A DNA stretch of 64,000 nt. Source: Chitinophagaceae bacterium. Lineage in GTDB: Bacteria; Bacteroidota; Bacteroidia; Chitinophagales; Chitinophagaceae. The DNA lies in the NCBI GenBank assembly GCA_947447265.1, contig CANFKC010000005.1, forward strand, positions 106,967-170,966, in the 5' to 3' direction. Below the pieces are notes generated by a model that ran no database searches, was not told the DNA's origin, and saw nothing but the letters and a program-made list of their open reading frames with translations. Position numbers and translations under genes: made by a program. Of the stretch, positions 17,698-26,600 are shown in pieces (position 1 is the stretch's first letter; each line of letters begins with the position of its first letter).

Positions 17698-17725
17698 TGT
17701 ATCATTACAATTAAAATTGATTGTG
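17698..17725 (+). promoter_or_regulatory. Conserved leader upstream of solo protein 3
   Basis: TTGTATCATTACAATTAAAA places ATTACA 22 bases before the ATG at 17726, exactly as at the other two solo genes, and includes the dyad CAATT-AA-AATTG. The conserved spacing decides the start codon at 17726 over the in-frame ATG at 17681. Confidence 0.55.
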
Positions 17726-18406
17726 ATGCTTACTAAGCCCAAACAAGTAACCGCACAAATAACGCTGACCGTTCTGTTTATACTACTTTCTGTACCCGGT
17801 TTTGCAATAAAAAAGAGTGCTAAAAAGTATGCAGTAAACCCATACGGTATTGTAACCCTCTATGACGACAAATTCATCTATTCCAAAGCAACAGTTGATA
17901 CAATTGAGTCGGCGGAACCGGGTAGCGATGTCGAGATAAGAAAAATTATTAAAACCAAGGGCAGGCCCGTAAAAATGAATGGCAAAGTTATTCATGATGA
18001 ATTACCTGTATTTAAGCAAAAACACAACCTGGAGGAACACTTACTGAATAAACTGCGTGGCGAATTAAACAGTTTGCCTAATGGTAAGTACACTCTGGAA
18101 TTATACAATATGATTATTAATGAGGATGGAAAGGTTTGTGCGTTCTCTTATGAAGGTATATCAGCCTCAGAAGCTGAAGACGAACGCGGGAAAAGCGTTT
18201 TTGTTATTGATAAAATACAGGCGCAACACTTATTCCAGAAGATCTGTACTGAATTGACCAACCTTCCGCCATTTGAGGCGCCTCAACTAAAAGGCAAAAA
18301 AATTATAAGTGTTAGTAATCCTATTTATCCTAATCAATTCTGGATACGGGACCATAAGATCCTCATAAAGCAAAAAGACCAATGGCGCGACTTGCCTGTA
18401 TTTTAA
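17726..18406 (+). CDS. Solo M56 C-terminal-domain protein 3
   Basis: From ATG 17726 the product is 226 residues. Its beginning MLTKPKQVTAQITLTVLF lines up with MLTKRSTAIAQLKTLIF, the stretch that follows KKRI in M56 copy 2, which shows that the solo genes start at the methionine equivalent to that internal Met. The mature part repeats the family landmarks: KKYAVNPYGIVTLYDDKF, DTIESAEPG, RPVKMNGKVI, LPNGKYTLELYNMIINEDGK, CAFSYEGI and IRDHKILIKQKDQW. It is the most divergent of the three solos. The next gene on the strand is the large outer-membrane receptor 112 bases away. Function is unknown beyond a likely exported, sensor-like domain. Confidence 0.85.
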   Translation: MLTKPKQVTAQITLTVLFILLSVPGFAIKKSAKKYAVNPYGIVTLYDDKFIYSKATVDTIESAEPGSDVEIRKIIKTKGRPVKMNGKVIHDELPVFKQKHNLEEHLLNKLRGELNSLPNGKYTLELYNMIINEDGKVCAFSYEGISASEAEDERGKSVFVIDKIQAQHLFQKICTELTNLPPFEAPQLKGKKIISVSNPIYPNQFWIRDHKILIKQKDQWRDLPVF

Positions 18407-18518
18407 TATTTGATATAGAATATAAGCTTTAAAATTCGCCTCTATTAACAATACTTTATTACCGGAAAAAATTAAATTTTCGCATATTTAATGGATTTTT
18501 GTGCCTTAACATTCCTAA

Positions 18519-21179
18519 GTGAAGACATTAATTAATTTTTTTATACTGGTTTTGCTTTTCAGCATTACCAATTCTTACGTATTTGCGCAGGCAGGAGGAC
18601 CAGGTTCAGGTAGCAGTAGCGAAGCTAAACTGGGTAGTTTATCCGGCAAATTGATTGACGATAAAAATCAACCCATCTCCTATGCAACCGTTACTTTATT
18701 GCGTATAGATTCCGGTGTAGTCAATGGCGACCTTACCAAAGATGATGGCACCTTCCGGATAGGGCCCGTAAGCATGGGTACTTTCCGTTTAAGGATAGAA
18801 TCTATCGGTGTTACTACCAAGTACCTCACAGTAGCCATTACAGCTGATACGCCCGATAAAAACATGGGCAACATAAAAATAGCCGCCAGCGAAACCACCC
18901 TGAAAACAGTGAACATTGTGGGTGAAAAAACCGCCATGGAACTAAAGGTGGACAAAAAGGTATTCAATGTTGAAAAGAACATTACCAGTGCCGGCGGCAA
19001 TGCAACTGATGTACTTCAAAATGTACCTTCCGTTTCAGTTGATGTAGATGGCAATGTGAGTCTGCGTGGCAAAAGTGGCGTAACTATTCTTATTGATGGC
19101 AAACCCGCTACCCTGCTGGGTTCCGATGTAACATCAGCTCTGCAGAGCTTACCTGCTTCCAGCATTGAAAATGTTGAGGTGATCTCTAATCCGTCAGCAA
19201 AATACGATGCATCGGGCACCACCGGAATCATTAACATTGTTACCAAGAAAGATGGTCGTTTGGGCATTAATGGCAACCTGACATTGGGCGCCGGTACCCG
19301 CGATAAATACAATGGCAATTTCGGACTGAACGTGCGCAAAGGCAAATGGACAGCCTTTATGAATTCAAGCCTGCGTATCAACAATACGTTTAATGATGTT
19401 ATTACCGACCGTAAAGACATGGTAGCCGATGCAAATGGTAACACAAAATCGTACCACACATTTGAGCACGTGCCGCGCCATTTCAACGGGTCTTTTAATT
19501 CTATTGGTGCTACTTACGACCCTAATAAGTACAATTCGTTTACAATAACCGAGAACATCAATAAAATGGGGTTTGGCTATAACGACTATTCTGTTTATTC
19601 TGTTTACAACAACCCTAACCAGGCAGGGAGCGCAGCACTGCAGCAAACCAGGTATAGCATTGCCAATGGCGGACCTTTTTCTGTATCCTCAGCGATTGAC
19701 TATAAGCACAAATTCAAGAAAAAGGATGAAGAACTGAGCATTGACGGTACTTATGCGGTAACAACTGTATCGCGTGAAAACAGTTACCATACCTATAACG
19801 ACAACTATGCGGGCATAGACCCCAATTACCATATCTACCAATCTGCGCCAGGCTCAGGGGGCAATTCCACTTTCAATGCATGGGCAGATTATACCAACCC
19901 TATGCTTACCAAGAACGGCAAATTTGGTGCTGGTGTTAAAACACAACTATACTGGTTTAACAGCCACAACACCCCCATTATTGACAGCGTTGTTACCGGT
20001 AAAGAAGTTGTTGATTCCGCACTGCTCATCAGGTATGACTATACCCAGCAGATACATGCAGCATATGTAAACTGGAGCGACCAATTAGATAAGTTCAGCT
20101 ACCAGTTAGGCCTACGTGCAGAAGACGCAGAATATAGCGGAACAAATGAAGGCAGAGAGGTGACAAAATTAAAAAACAGCTTCTTTAACTTCTTCCCGTC
20201 GGCATTCGTTTCTTACCAGATGGCTAACCAGCAGAGCATTTATCTTAACTATAGCCGCAGAACCAACAGGCCTAACTTCTTCCAGCTGCTGCCTTATAAA
20301 GACCTTTCTAACCCGAGTACCGTGAGCACCGGCAACCCGGCACTTGATCCTGAATTTATTGATAATATTGAATTCAGCTACAACAGGCTTGATAAAAAGG
20401 GCAATAATCTCATATTCAGCGCTTATTTCCAGTATACACAGAACCTGATAGAACGTTTCGTATATTCTGACCCTGCTAATTATGGCGACAGGCTGGTATC
20501 GATGCCTAAAAACCTGGCCAGTGGTACCACCTATGGCGTTGAAGCAATCGGCAACCTGAAACTCACCAAAATATGGGACGCTACATTGAGCGCCAACGTA
20601 TTTAAAAACGAATTAACCCTTGGTAATGCTTATGCAGGCAGCGGCCAGACTTTAAGCGACCGCAGTGGCTATGGTAGCTTTGCTAAACTGAATACCACTG
20701 TTAAACTACCCAAGAGCTTTTCTATCCAGATTAATGGGAACTATGAATCACCTAAAATTGTAGCCCAGGGTAAAGTAAGGGAAACCTACTGGTTTGACCT
20801 TGCCGTTCGTAAAAACCTGCTGAAGGGTAAGGCCACTATCGTGGTGAACTGTTCTGACATTTTTAAGACGCACCGTTTTATTAACGATTATGACTTTGGC
20901 TACTTTACTCAAACCATAAACAGGGTTAAAGAAACACGCATAGGCAATATTACATTTACCTATCGTTTCGGTAAAACAGAGTTTGGCAAGGATATTGCAA
21001 GTGGTAATGCAGGCGGTAAACGCAAGCCTGAGGAAATGAAACCCAAAGACACGAAAAAACAAACCCAGCCTAATGGCGAAGACCGCGGCAAAAACCTGAA
21101 AGAAAGTGACGATAACGACCAGGGTGGCAGCGGACAAGGTGGAAACCAGGGTGGTGGCGGAGGCCAGAAAGGCAAATAA
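18519..21179 (+). CDS. TonB-dependent-receptor-like outer membrane protein (OMP_b-brl_3 type)
   Basis: The 886-residue protein has a signal peptide (FILVLLFSITNSYVFAQ), then a carboxypeptidase-regulatory-like beta-sandwich (GSLSGKLIDDKNQPISYATV...GTFRIGPVSMGTFRLRIESIG). A plug domain follows (TDVLQNVPSVSVDVDGNVSLRG, ILIDGKPATLL, IENVEVISNPSAKYDASG, GIINIVTKK), then a long beta-barrel. The C-terminus is a Lys-rich then Gly/Gln-rich tail (GGSGQGGNQGGGGGQKGK) beyond the last strand. This layout is typical of the outer membrane beta-barrel family of Bacteroidota; the cargo is unknown. The start codon is GTG at 18519, since no in-frame ATG precedes the signal peptide. It lies downstream of the M56/solo cluster on the same strand, so it might be part of the regulated output. 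Confidence 0.9.
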   Translation: MKTLINFFILVLLFSITNSYVFAQAGGPGSGSSSEAKLGSLSGKLIDDKNQPISYATVTLLRIDSGVVNGDLTKDDGTFRIGPVSMGTFRLRIESIGVTTKYLTVAITADTPDKNMGNIKIAASETTLKTVNIVGEKTAMELKVDKKVFNVEKNITSAGGNATDVLQNVPSVSVDVDGNVSLRGKSGVTILIDGKPATLLGSDVTSALQSLPASSIENVEVISNPSAKYDASGTTGIINIVTKKDGRLGINGNLTLGAGTRDKYNGNFGLNVRKGKWTAFMNSSLRINNTFNDVITDRKDMVADANGNTKSYHTFEHVPRHFNGSFNSIGATYDPNKYNSFTITENINKMGFGYNDYSVYSVYNNPNQAGSAALQQTRYSIANGGPFSVSSAIDYKHKFKKKDEELSIDGTYAVTTVSRENSYHTYNDNYAGIDPNYHIYQSAPGSGGNSTFNAWADYTNPMLTKNGKFGAGVKTQLYWFNSHNTPIIDSVVTGKEVVDSALLIRYDYTQQIHAAYVNWSDQLDKFSYQLGLRAEDAEYSGTNEGREVTKLKNSFFNFFPSAFVSYQMANQQSIYLNYSRRTNRPNFFQLLPYKDLSNPSTVSTGNPALDPEFIDNIEFSYNRLDKKGNNLIFSAYFQYTQNLIERFVYSDPANYGDRLVSMPKNLASGTTYGVEAIGNLKLTKIWDATLSANVFKNELTLGNAYAGSGQTLSDRSGYGSFAKLNTTVKLPKSFSIQINGNYESPKIVAQGKVRETYWFDLAVRKNLLKGKATIVVNCSDIFKTHRFINDYDFGYFTQTINRVKETRIGNITFTYRFGKTEFGKDIASGNAGGKRKPEEMKPKDTKKQTQPNGEDRGKNLKESDDNDQGGSGQGGNQGGGGGQKGK

Positions 21180-21222
21180 GCCAAAACCGATTTTAAGTGT
21201 ACCTTTAAAATAACAGTGTATT

Positions 21223-21969
21223 ATGATAAAGAAAATAGCATTAGGTGTTATGCTTTCAATGGGCATAGCCGCAACAGGACAGGCACAGATTTTTAAAAAT
21301 GTGGTAAAGAACGCAGGAAATGTTTTTGGCGGTAAAAAAACGCAGGGAAAGACCCTCGGGCCAACCAATACCGAAATAACAGCGGGCCTGCGTGAGGCGC
21401 TGGAAATAGGCGCTAAAACCGCAACCAACAAACTTTCGCTCAAAGATGGTTTTCTGGGTAATGCACTAGTTAAAGTATTGATGCCACCAGAAGCAAAAAA
21501 GGTAGAAAATGCGCTCCGCACAATAGGTATGGGTAGCTACGTAGATAAAGCAATTGTGGCTATGAACCGCGCGGCAGAAGACGCTTCGCAACAGGCACTA
21601 CCTATATTTGTGAATGCTATTAAAGGTATGACGATACAGGATGCATTAGGCATTCTGCGCGGCAGCGACGATGCAGCAACACAGTATCTGAAAGGTAAAA
21701 CTACCGCTCAGTTAACGGCTGCCTTTAAGCCGGTAATCAGTGCATCGCTGGACAAAGTGAATGCTACCAAGTACTGGGCGGAAGTGTTTGATATTTATAA
21801 TGCTTTGCCTACTACCAACAATAAAGTAAACCCCGACCTTACTGGTTATGTAACTGAAAGAGCTTTAAACGGCATTTTTCTTATGGTAGCAGAACAGGAA
21901 CAAAAGATTCGTCTGAACCCTGCAGAGCAGGTTACTGACATTCTGAAAAAGGTGTTTGGCAAGAAATAA
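21223..21969 (+). CDS. DUF4197-domain exported protein
   Basis: The 248-residue product has a signal peptide (MIKKIALGVMLSMGIAATGQAQ) and then the all-helical DUF4197 pattern. Landmarks are ITAGLREALEIGAKTATNKLS, DGFLGNALVKVLMPPEA, AMNRAAEDASQQALPIFVNAIKGM, DALGILRGSDDAATQYLKGKT and a closing ALNGIFLMVAEQEQKIR. DUF4197 proteins are periplasmic and uncharacterised. The gene follows the outer-membrane receptor by 43 bases with no terminator between, so the two probably share a transcript that ends at the hairpin at 22025-22047. Confidence 0.9.
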   Translation: MIKKIALGVMLSMGIAATGQAQIFKNVVKNAGNVFGGKKTQGKTLGPTNTEITAGLREALEIGAKTATNKLSLKDGFLGNALVKVLMPPEAKKVENALRTIGMGSYVDKAIVAMNRAAEDASQQALPIFVNAIKGMTIQDALGILRGSDDAATQYLKGKTTAQLTAAFKPVISASLDKVNATKYWAEVFDIYNALPTTNNKVNPDLTGYVTERALNGIFLMVAEQEQKIRLNPAEQVTDILKKVFGKK

Positions 21970-22024
21970 GCAGGCGGCGTTTTCGCTAAAGTTATAAGGA
22001 ACATTAACAATGATTATATTTTAC

Positions 22025-22047
22025 AAGGGCGCAATGTTTGCGCCCTT
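22025..22047 (+). terminator. Rho-independent terminator after the DUF4197 gene
   Basis: AAGGGCGCAA-TGT-TTGCGCCCTT is a perfect 10-base stem with a three-base loop, followed by a run of T. It closes the plus-strand cluster before the convergent DinB-like gene. Confidence 0.92.
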
Positions 22048-22090
22048 TTTTCTTTGTAGTCAAGAGCAAATACCCGGTGCAATGAATATG

Positions 22091-22678
22091 CTACGCCTTT
22101 TCCAGCCATGCAACACCTAATGCCGTCAATGTATTATCGATCTGCACAAAATGGCGTTGCTGGTGGACAATTAAGAACCTGAAAGTATCGCCCAGCCTTA
22201 TTTTAATAAACTTGCTGATGCTTATGGGCACTGTAATCCGGGTCATGTTTGCCTTGCGCGCAGCCTTTATCAGCTGCAATAACCTTTGCTGACCAGCTAT
22301 AAAATCGGCTATTGCCTTAACATCGCTGAAGCCCAATATTGCAATGTGGTCTTTGGGTGCCTTCATGGTATTCTTTATTTTTCCGTCATTGCCCGGTTGC
22401 ATCATTTTCGCGAAGTAATTCCCGATCAGACCTGGCTTGAAAGACGCTGCAGCAGGTAGCTTCCGCCCTTTGTTCAGTGCGTCAGTTATATGCGGAAGGT
22501 AGTAGTTATTATAGCTGTTAAGGTGGTATAACACCTGCAATACGCTCCATTTACCCTCACCGGGCGCAAGCGCCAGGGTAGCACCCTTCAGCGATTGCAG
22601 GTAGGTAGCTTTCCGAATGGTCTGCTCAACATTTTTTTCAAGCGTATCCAGTAAATTCTGGCTGTTATAAAGTGGCAT
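22091..22678 (-). CDS. DinB-superfamily protein
   Basis: The 195-residue product shows the DinB four-helix layout. The first metal-binding helix region has WSVLQVLYHLNSYNNYYLPHI, a middle stretch has FSDVKAIADFIAGQQRLLQLI, and the last helix carries the ligand pattern in RFLIVHQQRHFVQIDN. Members bind a divalent metal through three histidines and often act as thiol-dependent S-transferases (bacillithiol or mycothiol type) or stress-related enzymes. The substrate is unknown. ATG 22678 is preferred over an in-frame TTG at 22696. It is convergent with the DUF4197 gene. Confidence 0.85.
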   Translation of the reverse strand: MPLYNSQNLLDTLEKNVEQTIRKATYLQSLKGATLALAPGEGKWSVLQVLYHLNSYNNYYLPHITDALNKGRKLPAAASFKPGLIGNYFAKMMQPGNDGKIKNTMKAPKDHIAILGFSDVKAIADFIAGQQRLLQLIKAARKANMTRITVPISISKFIKIRLGDTFRFLIVHQQRHFVQIDNTLTALGVAWLEKA

Positions 22679-22742
22679 AAGTGATATTTTTATCAAAAGT
22701 AGCCCAGCACATAGGTGCCATTATTGGTAAATACCAACATTT

Positions 22743-23323
22743 CTATAAACGCACATTATTCAGCAGTTTACTGAAGTTGGTCGGGTCAACACCAATGTAA
22801 GATGCGAGATACTTATGGGGTATAAGGTTCAGCACCTGCGGACTGCGCCGCAGCAGGGCAGTAAATTTCTCCTCTGCACTGAAAGCAGTAAGCTCTATTT
22901 GCCGTTGCAGGGTGCCCGAAAGCACTGCTGTAAGTGCCACCCTTACCCATGTTTCAATACTGCGGTGCTGCCGCATTACCCTGTCAAAATCATGATAGCT
23001 TATCCGCAGCAACTTACTGTCAGTAAGGGTTTCCAACTGGTACAATGAAGGCTTCTGCAAAAAGAAACTGTCAATGATGCCCGAAAAAGAAGGGGCATAA
23101 GAAAATACAAGGGTTACCTCTTTATTATTATGGGTATAGCAGGCCCGCTGCACCGCTTCAATAACCAGGTAAAGATACTGTTCCGTATTACCGGTACGGG
23201 TAAGTACCTGCCTGCGCTTCACGTCAATTTCCGTCCATAACGGGCATAGGTCAGCCAGGCAGCATCAGTGATGGCGCTGAATGAAAAAATCTGCCTTTTT
23301 AGTATGTCTTGATGTGCGTGCAA
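22743..23323 (-). pseudogene. Crp/Fnr-family regulator interrupted by a frameshift
   Basis: Two overlapping minus-strand frames together make one Crp/Fnr protein of normal length (about 194 residues). The downstream frame (22743-23222, GTG start) encodes most of the cyclic-nucleotide-like domain (EQYLYLVIEAVQRACY, SYAPSFSGIIDSFFLQKPS, LETLTDSKLLRISYHDF) and the C-terminal helix-turn-helix (LIPHKYLASYIGVDPTNFSKLLN). The upstream frame, from about TTG 23323 to its TGA at 23219-23221, supplies the missing N-terminus (QDILKRQIFSFSAITDAAW...YGRKLT). Joining them needs one base inserted near 23219-23225. The result is a recent pseudogene, a sequencing error, or a truncated protein started at the overlapping GTG. 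Homologues normally contain the upstream part, so the short form is unlikely to fold normally. Confidence 0.8.
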
Positions 23324-23526
23324 ACCGGCCTGTATCAGCCATGAAAATAAGGAATGGCCGGGAATAAAAAAATCCGGACGCACCATGTAGCACCCGGATT
23401 TTGACCACCAAATTAATATCAACCTGTATATAACGCCGCAGCACGAAATTAATTGTACTGGTGTGAAAAAATTGCCACTATACTTTCAAATGGGTATGCA
23501 TTGAGATTCATTAGTTAGCATATAAG

Positions 23527-23606
23527 CGTAAAACCCAACGATATGTTAATAAAGTGCTTTGCTAAATGAAGGATATAGTTTATATTTACGATGTTAGGGT
23601 TTTACG
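23527..23606. promoter_or_regulatory. Widely spaced inverted repeat before the giant repeat protein
   Basis: CGTAAAACCC (23527-23536) and GGGTTTTACG (23597-23606) are perfect 10-base complements separated by 60 bases; AAC/GTT next to them extends the match after one bulged A. The right arm ends 15 bases before the ATG. It could be a long stem in the 5' region of the transcript, or two operator half-sites enclosing the promoter (TATATTTA at 23581-23588). Confidence 0.5.
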
Positions 23607-23621
23607 TTCAATTAAATTGGT

Positions 23622-26600
23622 ATGAGGAAATTATACGTACTGGGTTTTTTATTGCTACTGGCTACTTCTGGTTTTGCACAAACAGCGGCCTCCTATAGCT
23701 TTTCTGCTTTCAGCAGAAGCTTTAGTTCTATTGTAGGCGCATCGGGTACTTCATCAACAACCGCCATAAGCAGCGACGATGCTACGCTCACTTCCATAAG
23801 CATTGGTTTCAACTTTACTTTTGGCTGCACCACCTATACCCGGCTATCAGCCTGCTCCAATGGGTGGCTATCTCTGGCTAACTCGTCAGACTATGGGTAT
23901 TTTAACCAGAATACGGTTGTTGCCGCTTATGCGTTTATTACTCCCGGCTCAGGATTTTTAATGGGTTACTGGGATGACCTTCGCGGTAACGGCCATACGG
24001 CCTACTATAGTACTACAGGCACTGCCCCTAACAGGATATTTACTTTCGAGTGGGACAACTTTCATACCTATTCAGCTTCAGGTAATGCTACATTTCAGAT
24101 AAAGCTCTACGAAACCACCAATGAGATAGAATATTGCTACGGCTCAACATCTTACAGCGGAATGTCTGCCACCATAGGCATTGCCAACAGCACTTCAGAT
24201 TACCTTACACTCAACAATCGTGGCGCATCGCCAACGCCTTCCAGCTCTACTTTTACAACTGGCATTGGGTCATCGCCGGCTGCAAACCAGGTTTACAAAT
24301 TTTCGCCTACAGGTTCCCTTATTGTGGCGCCAACAGCCAGCACACCCATATGCAGCGGCAGTACACTTAACTTAAATGGCACCTTAACCACAGGTACCGC
24401 AACCAGCTATTTATGGACAGGACCTGGCGGTTACAGCTCTACCCTTCAAAACCCAACCCGCACTTCAGCTACAACAAGCATGTCAGGCACCTATGTATTC
24501 AGGGCCACGAGCGGCTGTGGTTCGGTTACTGATAGTGTGGTGGTTAGGGTCGATACTACCCCTACAGCTACCATAAGCGGCACCACCACCTTTTGCAGCG
24601 GCGGCAGCAGCAGCATTACATTTACAGGTACCCCCGGCGCTACGGTTGTTTACAACATAAACGGCGGCAGCCCGCTTACTATTGTTTTAAGTGCAGGCGG
24701 AACGGCAACGCTGTCAACCGGCATATTAACAACCGGCAGCACGCCTACCACTTATACCTATTCGCTTGTAAGCGATACCCTTGGCAGTTGTTACCAGGCA
24801 TTATCGGGCAGCGCAGTCGTAACTGTTAACCCTATGCCCGGCACAATTACCGGACCAACATCAGTATGTGAAGGGTCTACAATAAGCTTGGGTAATACAT
24901 CTGCCGGCGGCACCTGGACCAGCAGCAATACATCAATTGCAACAATAGGTTCGACCACGGGCATTCTCGGCGGCGTTAGTGCAGGCATTGATACTGTTAC
25001 TTATACGCTTACGGGCGGATGCTCTGTTACCTCGGTAATTACCGTTAACCCGCAACCAGCTGCGGTTACCGGTCCGGGTGCAGTTTGCGAAGGTTCTGTA
25101 ATAACGCTCAGTTGCGCTACAACAGGCGGCACCTGGAGCAGCAGCGCAAGCGGAATTGCTACCGTAAATAGTACGGGCGACGTTACAGGCGTATCAGCCG
25201 GCACAGCAACTATCAGCTATACTTTAACCGGCGGCTGTGCTTCTACCGCTACAGTTACTGTAAACCGCCAACCGGGTGCTATTACAGGTTCACATTCAGT
25301 TTGCATCGGCTCCACTACAACATTAGGTAACAGCCTGACAGGCGGCACCTGGACGAGCAGCAATTCATCAATTGCAAGTATCGGCGCTACCTCGGGTACT
25401 GTTTATGGCGTTGCAATAGGATTGGTTACTATTACGTATGCCATGTCTACCGGATGCCAGATTACGGATACGTTCCGCGTTAACCCAATGCCGGGCGCTA
25501 TAACTGGTCCCGCTACAGTATGTGCAGGTTCTTCTATCAGCCTCTCTGCAACGCCATCAGGTGGCACCTGGTCGAGCAGCGCGGCAGCAACCGCCAGTGT
25601 AGATGCTTCAGGTAGTGTTACCGGCGTTGCACCAGGTTCTGTAACCATAAGCTATACACTTCCGGGTGGTTGTTATACTACACAGGCAATTACCGTTAAT
25701 CTTTCTCCGACAGCTATAACAGGTCCTACTGACGTTTGTGTTGGCAGTGCTATTACGCTGGCCAGCAGCCCGGCAGGTGGCACATGGGTCAGTACAACCA
25801 CAAGTGTTGGCACTATTGACGCTTCTACAGGCGTGCTAACCGGAATTACCAGTGGTACTACCGTTGTTACTTACACTATAAGCTCTGGTTGTTCTATGCT
25901 TCGCACTATTACGGTTAACCCATTGCCAACACCGCTTATAGGCCCTGATACACTTTGCGTAGGGGTTACGCTGACTTATTCAACAAGCGGCGGGAGTGGC
26001 ATCTGGAGTAATACCGGCACAACATTGTACTATGATTCATTTACCGGCGTAATTACTACCGTAGCACCCGGCAACGATACCCTTATTTTTACGTTAATGA
26101 CGACCGGCTGTTCCGTTTGGAAAGCCATTACGGTTGATGCAGGACCGAGCGCCATTTTCGGCACCTTTGCTGTTTGCGAGGGTGGTACCGCATTTGTTTA
26201 TGATACCAGCGCCGGCGGTGTATGGAGCAGCAGCGACACCACAATAGCGAATATTGACTACAGCGGAACTATTACCGGTGTGAATGCCGGCACTGTAACC
26301 ATCTACTATACACAAACAACGGCAAGGGCCTGTGCCGCACAGGCAACCTTTGTTGTGAATCCGTTACCTGCGGCAATTGGCGGACCATCGGCAGTATGCC
26401 TGAATTCATCAATAACGCTCACTAACTCACTTGCAGGCGGCACCTGGACAAGCAGCGACGCTTCTATTGCAACCATAACACCAACCGGTGGCGTCCTTAC
26501 CGGTATTGCAGTTGGCTCCGTAACCATCACGTACACATCTGCTGCAGGCTGCGAAGCTTACAAAACCATTACCGTAAATGCATTGCCGGGCACCATTACC

